Assembly (NCBI RefSeq): GCF_000373625.1
Contig: NZ_KB891994.1
Coordinates: 620,001-684,000, forward strand
Direction: 5' to 3'
Origin: Streptomyces sp. LaPpAH-108
GTDB taxonomy: Bacteria > Actinomycetota > Actinomycetes > Streptomycetales > Streptomycetaceae
DNA: 64,000 bases
The notes beneath the pieces were generated by a model. The model was not told where the DNA came from. It searched no databases and saw only the letters and a list, made by a program, of their open reading frames with translations. Numbering within the stretch: position 1 is the stretch's first letter; each line of letters opens with the position of its first letter. Shown piece by piece: positions 53,730 through 62,509 of the stretch. The translations under genes were made by a program, and so were the position numbers.

Positions 53730-53766
53730 CGCTCGTGGTGGGAAGAACCCCCCTCAACCGGCCCCC

Positions 53767-54636
53767 TCAGCCGCCGTCGAAGGCGCCTGTACGGCGACTG
53801 ACGGCTTCCTGAGCCGTTCCCAGCACCTTCGCGACCTCGGAGACCCGGGTGTAGACGCCAGGGCTTCCCGAGCGCCCACAGCCGTTCCCCCAGGACACCA
53901 GCCCGATCAGCCGACCATCGGCGACCAGCGGACCGCCGCTGTCCCCCTGGCAGGCGTCGGGCCCACCGGCGTCCTCCCCCGCGCACAGCATGGTGTCGGC
54001 GCGATAGGCCCCCTCCGCACCGCCCGGATAGGCCCGCTCGCAGACGTCGTCCGCCAGGACGTGCAGCCGTGCCGCGTGCAGCTGCCTCGCGTAGGCGCCC
54101 GCCCCGCTGGTGTCGCCCCATCCCGACACCAGCGCCTCCGTACCGGCCGCGTAGGCCGGGTCACCGGCTTCCGCCATGCGCACGACGGCGCTCTCCGGCA
54201 GCGGCCGGGCGAGCGTGAGGACGGCGTAGTCGCCGGAATTGGAGGCGGCGTCGTAGTCCGGGTTGACCTCGGCCTTGCTCACGGCGATCTCCTCGCCGTC
54301 CTCCGACAGCAGGTCGGTGCGGTTCGCGATGACCTTGAGGTCGCCGACGCTCTCGGGCGGTCCGCCCAGGGCGTCCTCGGACATGCAGTGCGCCGCGGTG
54401 AGCACCGTGGTCGGCGCGACGGCCACCCCGCCGCAGAACTGCCCCGCCCGCGTACCTCCGAACCGGTCACGGCTGGACAGCGCCACCGTCCACGGCGCTG
54501 TCGAGACATCGATCGGGAACCCGCCGACCACCACGCTGTCGGCGGCCGAGGGAGCCGCGCCGGTCAGGGGTATCGCGGTCAGGGTGGCCGCCAGGACCAG
54601 CGGCCGGATCAGCGTCCGGGAAACGGCACGACGCAT
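53767..54636 (-). CDS. Secreted trypsin-like serine protease (S1)
   Basis: An exported S1 protease of 289 residues. The signal peptide ends near residue 32, followed by a very short or absent propeptide before VVVGGFPI. The catalytic triad is His83 (TAAHC), Asp136 (DYAVL) and Ser233 (GDSGGP). Asp227, six before the Ser, gives trypsin-type Arg/Lys specificity. Six cysteines allow three disulfides. The ATG at 54636 has GAGGAG at the right spacing. Confidence 0.93.
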   Translation of the reverse strand: MRRAVSRTLIRPLVLAATLTAIPLTGAAPSAADSVVVGGFPIDVSTAPWTVALSSRDRFGGTRAGQFCGGVAVAPTTVLTAAHCMSEDALGGPPESVGDLKVIANRTDLLSEDGEEIAVSKAEVNPDYDAASNSGDYAVLTLARPLPESAVVRMAEAGDPAYAAGTEALVSGWGDTSGAGAYARQLHAARLHVLADDVCERAYPGGAEGAYRADTMLCAGEDAGGPDACQGDSGGPLVADGRLIGLVSWGNGCGRSGSPGVYTRVSEVAKVLGTAQEAVSRRTGAFDGG

Positions 54637-54703
54637 CGGGGCACTCCTCACTCAGGGTGGCAATGAGACACCCAGGGTGATCCACTCCGTGCCCGCCCGC
54701 AGC

Positions 54704-54741
54704 ACGAAGGCCCGGCTCCCACACAGGGAACCGGGCCTTCG
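54704..54741 (-). terminator. Terminator of hrdB
   Basis: A 16 bp stem with one mismatch (54704-54719/54720 with 54726-54741), directly after the hrdB stop at 54759. Confidence 0.85.
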
Positions 54742-54758
54742 TCGTCGTACGACCGGGA

Positions 54759-56288
54759 CTAGTCCAGGTAGTCGCGCAGGACCTGCGAACGCGACGGGTG
54801 GCGCAGCTTCGACATGGTCTTCGACTCGATCTGACGGATGCGCTCACGCGTCACGCCGTAGACCTTGCCGATCTCGTCGAGGGTCTTCGGCTGACCGTCG
54901 GTGAGACCGAAGCGCATCGAGACAACACCGGCCTCGCGCTCGGAGAGGGTGTCCAGGACCGAGTGCAGCTGCTCCTGGAGGAGGGTGAAGCTGACGGCGT
55001 CGGCGGGGACGACGGCCTCGGAGTCCTCGATAAGGTCACCGAACTCGCTGTCGCCGTCCTCGCCCAGCGGGGTGTGCAGCGAGATGGGCTCGCGGCCGTA
55101 CTTCTGGACCTCGATGACCTTCTCGGGGGTCATGTCGAGTTCCTTGGCCAGCTCCTCCGGGGTGGGCTCGCGGCCCAGGTCCTGGAGCATCTGGCGCTGC
55201 ACACGGGCGAGCTTGTTGATGACCTCGACCATGTGCACCGGGATACGGATGGTGCGGGCCTGGTCGGCCATGGCGCGGGTGATCGCCTGACGGATCCACC
55301 AGGTGGCGTACGTGGAGAACTTGTAGCCCTTGGTGTAGTCGAACTTCTCGACCGCACGGATCAGACCGAGGTTGCCCTCCTGGATGAGGTCCAGGAAGAG
55401 CATGCCGCGGCCGGTGTAACGCTTGGCCAGGGAGACCACCAGACGGAGGTTGGCCTCCAGCAGGTGGTTCTTGGCGCGGCGGCCGTCCTCGGCGATGATC
55501 TCCAGCTCGCGCTTCAGCTTCGGGGCGAGCTTGTCGGAGTTGGCGAGCTTGTCCTCGGCGAACAGACCCGCCTCGATACGCTTGGCCAGCTCCACTTCCT
55601 GCTCGGCATTGAGCAGGGGGACCTTGCCGATCTGCTTCAGGTAGTCCTTGACCGGGTCGGCGGTGGCACCGGCCGCGGCGACCTGCTGCGCGGGCGCGTC
55701 GTCCTCGTCCTCGTCGGACAGCACGAAACCGGCGGCCTCGGTGCCCTCGGGCTCGTCGGTGGACTTGGTCTCCTCGACGACCTCGTCCTCGAGAAGCTCG
55801 GCGTCGTCCTTCTTGGCCGCCGTCTTCTTCGCCGCGGCCTTCTTGGCCGTGGTCTTCTTCGCGGCCGTCTTCTTGGCGGTGGTCTTCTTGGCCGCGGCCT
55901 TCTTGGCGGGCGTGGCGTCCTCGTCGTCACCCGCCGCGGAGGCGGCCGGGGCGGTCGTGGAAGCCGTGGCCTTGCGGGTGGTCACCGTCTTCGCCGCGAC
56001 CGTCTTGGTGGTGGTGCGCTTGGCGGGGCTCTTCGCTGCGACGCTCTTGCGGGTGCGCTTGGGCTCTGCGGCACTGACCATCAGCGTCACACCCTCTTCC
56101 TCAAGGATCTGATTGAGGCTGCGCAGAACGTTCTTCCACTGAGTGGCCGGAATCTGGTCGGCTTCGAAGGCCCGACGCACATCGTCGCCGGCAATCTGCC
56201 CCTCAGCCTTTCCCCGCTCGATGAGCGCCATGACAGAGACGGACTCGGCGATCTCCGGCGGGAGCGTACGGGATGTGCTGGCCGACAC
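54759..56288 (-). CDS. hrdB: Principal RNA polymerase sigma factor HrdB
   Basis: The main vegetative sigma factor, 509 residues, close to the 511 of S. coelicolor HrdB. Region 1.1 (about 1-70) is followed by an actinobacterial Lys/Ala-rich stretch (about 75-180) with repeated KKTTAKK/KKTAAKK units, then an acidic block. Region 1.2 starts DPVKDYLKQIG. Region 2 has DLIQEGNLGLIRAVEKFDY and YATWWIRQAI, region 3 follows, and region 4 has VTRERIRQIESKTMSKLRHP. The GTG at 56288 has GAGAGG upstream. It has a long leader and converges with nothing; whiH is upstream on the same strand. Confidence 0.97.
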   Translation of the reverse strand: MSASTSRTLPPEIAESVSVMALIERGKAEGQIAGDDVRRAFEADQIPATQWKNVLRSLNQILEEEGVTLMVSAAEPKRTRKSVAAKSPAKRTTTKTVAAKTVTTRKATASTTAPAASAAGDDEDATPAKKAAAKKTTAKKTAAKKTTAKKAAAKKTAAKKDDAELLEDEVVEETKSTDEPEGTEAAGFVLSDEDEDDAPAQQVAAAGATADPVKDYLKQIGKVPLLNAEQEVELAKRIEAGLFAEDKLANSDKLAPKLKRELEIIAEDGRRAKNHLLEANLRLVVSLAKRYTGRGMLFLDLIQEGNLGLIRAVEKFDYTKGYKFSTYATWWIRQAITRAMADQARTIRIPVHMVEVINKLARVQRQMLQDLGREPTPEELAKELDMTPEKVIEVQKYGREPISLHTPLGEDGDSEFGDLIEDSEAVVPADAVSFTLLQEQLHSVLDTLSEREAGVVSMRFGLTDGQPKTLDEIGKVYGVTRERIRQIESKTMSKLRHPSRSQVLRDYLD

Positions 56289-56553
56289 GAACAACCTCTC
56301 GGAACGTTGGAAAACGGCTTCCGACTCCGTCCGACGCGGACAGGAGCCGACCACCGGCCTGGGGATGGGCCGACGGCGCGGGCGGGGCCGGGAAGCTACA
56401 CAGCGCCTGGTACGGCGTCCGTATTCCCTCCGCGGCTTTCACCTATTAGGTCATCGCGCTGTTTCCACGAGCGTTACGCCCAATCTGCGTGGCCCGAGTC
56501 ACACCCCGTAAGCGGTCAAAACTTGTCGGACACGAGCAGAACGGGCTCTTTTC

Positions 56554-56559
56554 ATCCTA
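56554..56559 (-). promoter_or_regulatory. Candidate -10 (TAGGAT) of an hrdB promoter
   Basis: On the complement TAGGAT sits in the 592 bp region upstream of hrdB and would give a leader of about 260 nt. I looked for a SigR-type GGAAT-N18-GTT promoter, as known for hrdB in S. coelicolor, and found only GGAAT near 56434 without a good -10. The rest of the gap holds the repeat described next. Confidence 0.45.
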
Positions 56560-56653
56560 ACGAGACGAGCCCGCTTTCGGCCGGGACTGAGCCTCCGTCC
56601 TCGGCGGCTCGCCGCACGGCGCCACGGAGTCCGCTCGGGCACCGTCCGGTCCG

Positions 56654-56728
56654 GCGCCACGAGGACCGGAGCCACAAGGGCCGACACCACGAGGACGGGC
56701 ATCACGGCGACCGGCGTCACGGGCACAG
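56654..56728. repeat. Five 15 bp degenerate tandem units upstream of hrdB
   Basis: Units start at 56654, 56669, 56684, 56699 and 56714; consensus about GCRYCACGRGGACCG. A sixth, more diverged copy is at 56619-56633. The array lies between whiH and hrdB in non-coding DNA. The frame on the complement (repeats of PVxVx) lacks a convincing start and is not called as a gene. Confidence 0.75.
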
Positions 56729-56880
56729 GCCGGGGTCGCGACGGCGGGGCCCCGAGCCCGGCACCGCCATCACCACCTCCGCCGGAACCGCCCTCGTCCG
56801 TGGTGCACCGGCCCGGCGCGGGGCACCACACGCCGACGGCCGTCTCACTCGCCGTCGCCCGCGTTCGTCCGCGATGCGGG

Positions 56881-57768
56881 TCAGTGCTCGCGCGGCGCCG
56901 GGACCACGCGCTCCACCTCGGGGTGGACGGTGAGCAGCTGGCGCATGGCCGCCTCGGCCGCGCCGCCGTCGCCCGCGCCGAGCGCGTCCACGATCCGGCC
57001 GTGCTGGGTGAGCGACGCCTCGGAGGGCCGGTCGCAGCCGGTGACGGGGCCGCCGGAGACGTGGAGCGCGGAGGAGACGATCCCGGAAAGGTGCTCCAGC
57101 ATCCGGTTGCCCGCGACCTGGATGAGCAGGGCGTGGAACTCGGTGTCGGCCCGGGAGAAGGTCAGCGCGTCCCCGCCGGAGAGGGCGTGGCTCATGATCT
57201 CGACCAGGTCGGAGAGTCGCTGCTGCACCTCCTCACGGCCGTGCCCGGCGGCGAGGCGGGCGGCGAGCGGCTCGATCGTCCAGCGCAGCTCGTTCAGCTC
57301 GCGGCGCTGGTCGTCGCGCTGCGGACCGAAGGCCCGCCACTCGATGATGTCGGGATCGAGCAGATTCCAGTCGCTCACGGGGCGCACCCGCGTGCCGACG
57401 TTCGGCCGGGCGCTGACGAGGCCCTTGGCCTCCAGGACCCGGAGAGATTCGCGGACGACGGTGCGGGAGACCTCGAAACGCTGGCCGATCTCCTCGGGCA
57501 CCAGCGGACGGTCCGCCCCGAGGTCGCCCGAGACGATCATCTGACCCAGCTGCTGGACGAGCTGGCCGTGCAATCCGCGCCCGCGGCTGCCCGCGGCACG
57601 CCGACTGACGCGGCCCAGCTCTGAATCGGCCCCTTCCCAGGCGGGCGCGGTGGGGCGATCGGCCACCGGAGCCTCGGCGTAGGGGTAACGGTCGAGTTCG
57701 CCCGGGCCGGCCAGACCGGAGTCGGCGGAGCGGGCGGCGGTCATCATGGTGTGCGCAAGGGTACTCAC
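56881..57768 (-). CDS. whiH: Sporulation regulator WhiH (GntR/FadR family)
   Basis: Developmental regulator needed for sporulation septation in aerial hyphae, 295 residues, the length I recall for S. coelicolor WhiH, and next to hrdB as there. The N-terminal 60 residues are variable. The winged helix (about 65-135) has PLVPEEIGQRFEVSRTVVRESLRVLEAKG. The FCD ligand domain follows, with metal-site residues in ADTEFHALL and later His. The GTG at 57768 has AAAGGA upstream. The family member is reported to be under SigWhiG and to act on its own promoter. Confidence 0.9.
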   Translation of the reverse strand: MSTLAHTMMTAARSADSGLAGPGELDRYPYAEAPVADRPTAPAWEGADSELGRVSRRAAGSRGRGLHGQLVQQLGQMIVSGDLGADRPLVPEEIGQRFEVSRTVVRESLRVLEAKGLVSARPNVGTRVRPVSDWNLLDPDIIEWRAFGPQRDDQRRELNELRWTIEPLAARLAAGHGREEVQQRLSDLVEIMSHALSGGDALTFSRADTEFHALLIQVAGNRMLEHLSGIVSSALHVSGGPVTGCDRPSEASLTQHGRIVDALGAGDGGAAEAAMRQLLTVHPEVERVVPAPREH

Positions 57769-57929
57769 GCATCCTTTGTCGGCGTTGCCTCCAACTGCCT
57801 TGAGGGCTTTGGTGAAAAGCACACGAAAGGGTGATCGCTCACTCCGTCGCAATTGACGCCTTATCGTAAAGAAACGGGCTTTCTGCGGGGAGTTGTGCGC
57901 ACAGTGGAGCGGGAACCGTACGTCGGGCC
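57769..57929 (-). promoter_or_regulatory. whiH promoter region
   Basis: The 161 bp include a partial match to the SigWhiG -10 (CGATAA of GCCGATAA; complement of 57861-57868), without a TAAA at the right distance. An inverted repeat GAAA-N5-TTTC (57871-57883) next to it could be an operator, perhaps for WhiH itself. Confidence 0.35.
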
Positions 57930-59735
57930 TCACCTGACCCTGACGCGCGGCGTCGTAAACAGGTACGCGCACAGCAGCGCGGCGAGCGACAACACCATTG
58001 CGCCGCCCACGGGTTGGCCGACGATCCGGATCACCGCCAGCACATAGCGCTCGCCGCCGAAGGGCCACTGGAGCAGCAGCACGTCGTGCATCCGGACCGT
58101 GATTCCGGCGGCGGTTCGTACGGACGACCCCTCGAACACCTGGCGCACCAGCGGTACGACGGCCACCGGCACCGCGAGTACGGCCGCGAGCCCCGCCGTG
58201 GTCGAGCGGAAGACACCGGCCGCCAGCACCCCGGCCCACGCACACCCGATCACGAGCGCGAACCAACTCACGCCCATCGACAGCCAGTCCTCCGGAACCT
58301 GGGTCAATTCCCGGCCGTAGAGGAGATAGAGCGCCTCGGCGTCGCAGCCCAGGGCGAGAAAGGCGAGGATCGCGGCGGTGGCCCCGGAGACGAGGAGTTT
58401 CGCGGCGAGCAGCCCCAGCCGACGCGGCACGGTGGCTCGGTCCACCGCCAGCGCGGGATAGCGGAACTCGTCCCCGAAGGACAGCGCGCCGAGCAACCCG
58501 GCCGCCAGCGCCACAGGCGGGAGCGGGAACTCCCTCGGCCAGGCGGCGAACAGCCGTTCCTGCGGGGTGTGCCCGATCCGGGCCAGCAGTACGGCGACGA
58601 GCGCCGACACCAGCAGCGCGACCCCGCTGGTGAGAAACCCGGTACGGATTCCGGCGGCACGCCGCAGTTCGTACCGCAGGGGGCGGAGCGGGCTGGGGGT
58701 GGAGCGCACGGCGATGGGAGGCGGGAGGGGGGACGAAGCACTGTCGACCAGGGCGACTTCGGCCGCCGGGGACGCATCGCTGGAAGCGGCGCTCTCGGTT
58801 TCCAGAGTCTCGGCGGCCGGACGACCCTCGTCCTGAGCGGTGTCCGCGAGTTCGCCACCCGGACCCATGTCGCCGACCTCGTCCGCGAGTTGGTGGACCA
58901 TGATGCCGTGCCGGTAGGCGGTCTCACCGATGTCGGCGGTCGTACTGCCGTACACGGAGATGCGGTTGCCGCCCTCCTCCACGACCTCGACGGAACGGCG
59001 CTCGATACGCGCCTCCTTGGTGAGCAGGGTCGCGAGGCGCGCCGCCTGCGGGGTGCGCACGGCGACACGGGGGCGGAGTCGGGTGCGGGCGAACTCCCTT
59101 CCCTCCTGATCCGCGACGACCCTGCCACCGTCGAGCGTGACGACGCGATCGGCCGTCCGCGCGGCTTCCTTGGGGTCGGCGGTGGTGAGGAGCACCGTGC
59201 CGCCCTGGTCGGCGTAGGCACGCAGGGCGGTGTGCGTCCAGCGGGCCTCGGCGGGCGCGAGGTCGGCGGTGGGCTCGTCCAGGACGAGGGTGTGCGGGTC
59301 GGGCAGCAGGGCGCAGGCGAGCCCCAGTCGGCGGTCCATGCCGCGCGAGAGGGTGCCGAGCCGTTCCTCGCGCAGGCTGACGATCCCGACCGCTTCGAGG
59401 ACTTCGTCGGCACGGCGGGCGGGAACCCCGGTCGCCGCGCAGAGCATCCGCAAGTGACCGCGGACGGTGCGGGCGGGGTGCCCGGGCACATCGCCGAGCA
59501 CGACCCCCACCTCGCGCGAGGGGTGGGCGATCCGGTGCAGGGGGCGCCCCCTGAAGTAGGTGATGCCACGCCCCTGCTGGAGTTCGAGCATCAGCCCGAG
59601 CACGGTCGTCTTGCCCGCGCCCGCCGCTCCGAGCAGGACGGTGAGATGCCCGGCGCGCGCCTCGAAGGAGACGTCGTCCACGGTGGGCGCTTGTGCCTTG
59701 CGGGGATTGCTGGTCAGTCCGACGGCCTGGATCAC
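57930..59735 (-). CDS. ABC transporter, ATPase and permease in one chain
   Basis: A 601-residue fusion, function unknown. The ATPase domain (about 1-215) has Walker A GAAGAGKTT, Walker B LVLDEPTADL and a degenerate signature LSRGMDRRLG. A low-complexity acidic/Ser-rich linker (about 290-340) follows, then a membrane domain (about 365-600) with six segments. The GTG at 59735 is chosen because a TATCTT -10 lies exactly 7 nt upstream (complement of 59743-59748), so the message is leaderless. The reported TTG at 59744 would overlap that -10. It follows whiH in the same orientation. Confidence 0.88.
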   Translation of the reverse strand: MIQAVGLTSNPRKAQAPTVDDVSFEARAGHLTVLLGAAGAGKTTVLGLMLELQQGRGITYFRGRPLHRIAHPSREVGVVLGDVPGHPARTVRGHLRMLCAATGVPARRADEVLEAVGIVSLREERLGTLSRGMDRRLGLACALLPDPHTLVLDEPTADLAPAEARWTHTALRAYADQGGTVLLTTADPKEAARTADRVVTLDGGRVVADQEGREFARTRLRPRVAVRTPQAARLATLLTKEARIERRSVEVVEEGGNRISVYGSTTADIGETAYRHGIMVHQLADEVGDMGPGGELADTAQDEGRPAAETLETESAASSDASPAAEVALVDSASSPLPPPIAVRSTPSPLRPLRYELRRAAGIRTGFLTSGVALLVSALVAVLLARIGHTPQERLFAAWPREFPLPPVALAAGLLGALSFGDEFRYPALAVDRATVPRRLGLLAAKLLVSGATAAILAFLALGCDAEALYLLYGRELTQVPEDWLSMGVSWFALVIGCAWAGVLAAGVFRSTTAGLAAVLAVPVAVVPLVRQVFEGSSVRTAAGITVRMHDVLLLQWPFGGERYVLAVIRIVGQPVGGAMVLSLAALLCAYLFTTPRVRVR

Positions 59736-59923
59736 CCGAAGCAAGATAGCGCGCGAAGTCCGTTTTTTCGGCTATGACCCGATTCGCTCTACTGTGACGT
59801 GCGGCGGCGCGCAACTCGTGTGCGCCGTTCGGGGGTCACCCCCTTGGGGACATGACCGTGCGAGTCTCCGCGTAGTCCCGCCCGGACACCGGCCGCCGTA
59901 CGGGCACCGCGCGGGCACTCGGC

Positions 59924-60682
59924 TCAGACCTCGGGGCGAAGCATCGGCGGGTTGAGCAGGGTGGCGCCACCGGCCCGGAAGAGCTGGGCCGGCCTGCCGC
60001 CCTGGCGGGTGGTCGTCCCGCCGGTCGGCACGAGGAAGCCTGGCGTGCCGGTGACCTTGCGGTGGAAGTTGCGTGGATCGAGAGCCACCCCCCAGACCGC
60101 CTCGTAGACACGGCGCAGCTCTCCGACCGTGAACTCGGGCGGGCAGAACGCCGTGGCCAGCGACGAGTACTCGATCTTCGAGCGGGCCCGCTCCACCCCG
60201 TCCGCGAGGATCTGACCGTGGTCGAAGGCGAGCGGAGCGACGGGCTCGCCGTCCCGGCCGTACCCGCCCTGCTGGAGCAGTTCCTCGACCGGCGCCCAGC
60301 GGGCGTTGCTCGCGTCGCCGCCCGCGCGGGGCGCGGGGAGGTCCGGAGCGAGGGCGAGGTGCGCCACGCTGACCACCCGCATCCGCGGGTCGCGCTTCGG
60401 GTCGCCGTAGGTGGCGAGCTGTTCCAGATGCGCGCCGTTGTCCTGGGCCGGGACGGCGGGGTCGTGGGCCCGGAGCCCGGTCTCCTCGGCCAGTTCCCGC
60501 GCCGCCGCCTGGGACAGGTCCTCGTCGGCCCGTACGAATCCGCCGGGGAGTGCCCAACGCCCCTGGAAGGGCTGCTCACCTCTCCGTACCGCCAGCGCGC
60601 ACAGGGCATGACGGCGAACGGTCAGCACGACCAGATCCACAGTGACGGCGAATGGCGGAAACGCTGACGGGTCGTAGGGCAT
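59924..60682 (-). CDS. NrtR-like regulator (Nudix domain plus winged helix)
   Basis: A 252-residue protein. The N-terminal Nudix domain (about 1-150) has a full Nudix box, G-x5-E-x7-REL-x-EETGL, near residues 48-70, so hydrolysis is possible. The C-terminal winged helix (about 160-240) is of the NrtR type, which in other bacteria senses ADP-ribose and represses NAD genes. The ATG at 60682 is in frame with the conserved domain. A better ribosome site, AAGGAGA, precedes an out-of-frame ATG 11 nt upstream, so a short overlapping leader frame may exist. Confidence 0.87.
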   Translation of the reverse strand: MPYDPSAFPPFAVTVDLVVLTVRRHALCALAVRRGEQPFQGRWALPGGFVRADEDLSQAAARELAEETGLRAHDPAVPAQDNGAHLEQLATYGDPKRDPRMRVVSVAHLALAPDLPAPRAGGDASNARWAPVEELLQQGGYGRDGEPVAPLAFDHGQILADGVERARSKIEYSSLATAFCPPEFTVGELRRVYEAVWGVALDPRNFHRKVTGTPGFLVPTGGTTTRQGGRPAQLFRAGGATLLNPPMLRPEV

Positions 60683-60695
60683 AAGGCGATCATAG

Positions 60696-60710
60696 TCGTC
60701 TCCTTGACGA
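60696..60710. promoter_or_regulatory. Inverted repeat TCGTC-N5-GACGA with the ribosome site in its centre
   Basis: The 5 bp arms flank TCCTT, the complement of the AAGGA ribosome site in front of the Nudix regulator. It is a candidate operator for autoregulation, or a hairpin that hides the site. Confidence 0.45.
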
Positions 60711-60814
60711 TAAACACTCCCTTCTGCGGTCGCTGTCGCGAACGTGGGCGGCCGTCGTCACGAGGGCGGTGGCAGTGGACTCGGTTGGCTCAGGGGATGC
60801 TCCGCGACCCGCGC

Positions 60815-62389
60815 TCATGTGTTCTCTCCGTCGGTCGCGCACGTCCGGGTGGCGTCCCGCCTCGTGTTTCCTCGCCGGGTGGGGGTGGTGGAGGCGTCCG
60901 GACGGTGGTTCGGGGGTCGTCGGCGGCCGGTGTCCGCGCGGGTGGGGCCGGTACTGTCGGGGCTGGTGTGTCCCGAGGGGCGACCTCGGCGTCGGCGGCG
61001 CGAGTTGGTGGCGGTCGTGGGCGGTGTGGCGGGGGCGCTCTCGGTTCGGTCGTCGCGGCGAGCCTGATCGTCCGGCCCAGAAGCGGGGGCGGAATCCTGA
61101 GCACCTGGCGCAGGGGACACATCCGCGCCCGACTTCACGTCGGCTCCCTCCAGGGCTGTCCCCCGCAGCCGGTTCGCCCGTTCCACTCGGAGACAGCGCC
61201 GGACCGCCTCCGGGTCGATCCCTTCGTTGCAGGCCTGGTGCAGCAGGCGGGCGAAGAGGTAGTCGGGGTCCGCGCCGAGAGCCATCGCCAGCGCCTCCCG
61301 CGCCTCCAGTTCGTCACCGGTGGACCAGGCGACCCAGCCGGCCAGTGTCAGCGGGGCGGCGGCGTGTTCGCGGTAGGGACCGACGCAGCGGCGGGCCACG
61401 GCACGCCAGAGCCGCAGGGCGGGGGCCGCCTCGTCGCCCTCCATCCAGGCGGCGGCCCGGTCGCGGGTCGTACGGTCCTGGAGGCCGAGGATCAGCGCGG
61501 CGGCCTCGTCGTGCGCGAGCAGGGTGTCGTCGCGCACGTCTGCCGGGTGCGTTCCGGACACGGGTGGCGCCTCCGTGAAGCGGCGGATGATCCGCTCGGC
61601 GAGGTCCAGGGTCTCCTCCGCGACCTCCGCACGGCTCGCCTCGTCCAGGATGCGGGGCACCAGGGACAGGCCCGCCGCGTCCAGGGCGATCTCCTGCTCC
61701 AGGGCGGCGGAGGTCTCCCAGGGCAGCATCCTGGCGCGCAGTTCCCGCAGTGTGCCGCGCACCTGGAGCCCGGCGTAGGTGGCCGCCGCCGCCAGCACCG
61801 ACGTCCCGGGCAGCCCCATCACGGTGCCCTCGGCCGGACAGCACGCGTCGACCGGGCACACGTAGGACCAGAAGCGCCCGCCCGAGACGCACAGCGCCTC
61901 CACGACCGGGACGTCCAGGCTCCCGCACTCGGTGCGCAGCAGCTGGGCCAGCGGGCGGAGCCGACGCATGACGTCCTGCCCGGACTCACCGTCCTGTGGC
62001 TCCTGGCAGACGTACGCGACCATCCGCTCCGCACGCGCCCCGCGCCGCTCGCTGCTCAGCACCAGTCCCTTGGCCAGCTGCCGGGCCGCCGCACCCCAGT
62101 CGTCCTCGTTCGCGGGAATGCCCAGCCGGGCCCGCCCGCCGAACCTGCCCGGCCCGTCGCTGTCGTACAGCGCGACCAGGACCATGCTGTCCTCGGGCCG
62201 GTACCCGAGCAGATAGGGCAGCGCGTCGGCCAGCTCGGCCGGGGTCCGCAACGTCACCTGAGCGTCATGCACGACCCGCCCGCCGAGCGGCACCCCCGCC
62301 GGGCCGCCACCTCCTCCCGCCCCGACTCCCGAAAAGTCCCTGTCCTCACCGTTTTCGAACGGTCCAGCCGTTTCGCTGTGATTCGTCAT
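60815..62389 (-). CDS. DUF4192 family protein
   Basis: A 524-residue actinobacterial protein of unknown function. The DUF4192 core (about 40-400) has TLRTPAELADALPYLLGYRPEDSMVLVAL at its start. A cysteine set, VCPVDACCPAEG near 175, could bind metal, and RLLHQACNEGIDPEAVR comes near the end. The last 110 residues are low complexity, rich in Arg, Pro, Thr and Asp, and probably disordered. The ATG at 62389 is the first conserved start. It is 120 nt downstream of recQ and in the same direction. Confidence 0.85.
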   Translation of the reverse strand: MTNHSETAGPFENGEDRDFSGVGAGGGGGPAGVPLGGRVVHDAQVTLRTPAELADALPYLLGYRPEDSMVLVALYDSDGPGRFGGRARLGIPANEDDWGAAARQLAKGLVLSSERRGARAERMVAYVCQEPQDGESGQDVMRRLRPLAQLLRTECGSLDVPVVEALCVSGGRFWSYVCPVDACCPAEGTVMGLPGTSVLAAAATYAGLQVRGTLRELRARMLPWETSAALEQEIALDAAGLSLVPRILDEASRAEVAEETLDLAERIIRRFTEAPPVSGTHPADVRDDTLLAHDEAAALILGLQDRTTRDRAAAWMEGDEAAPALRLWRAVARRCVGPYREHAAAPLTLAGWVAWSTGDELEAREALAMALGADPDYLFARLLHQACNEGIDPEAVRRCLRVERANRLRGTALEGADVKSGADVSPAPGAQDSAPASGPDDQARRDDRTESAPATPPTTATNSRRRRRGRPSGHTSPDSTGPTRADTGRRRPPNHRPDASTTPTRRGNTRRDATRTCATDGENT

Positions 62390-62509
62390 GCGCTGACGAT
62401 CTCGCAATTCGCGAAATCCCGCTGGGCCTGTGGATAAGTCGGATCAGGGACACGCCAAGCAGTGGCCGCCGGCCGACCCCGGCCGCACCCGGGCCGCCGC
62501 CGCTGCCCG

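Noticed and set aside
56430..56440. SigR-type promoter for hrdB
   Set aside because: A GGAAT motif is present on the complement but the GTT -10 is not at 18-19 nt, so I do not annotate it.
56499..56831. A 110-residue minus-strand frame with PVxVx repeats
   Set aside because: The repeat pattern comes from the 15 bp array; both strands give repetitive peptides, there is no ribosome site, and it lies in the hrdB leader.
54798..56933. A 711-residue plus-strand frame over hrdB
   Set aside because: It mirrors HrdB, including the Lys/Ala repeats read as Gly/Leu repeats; no ribosome site.
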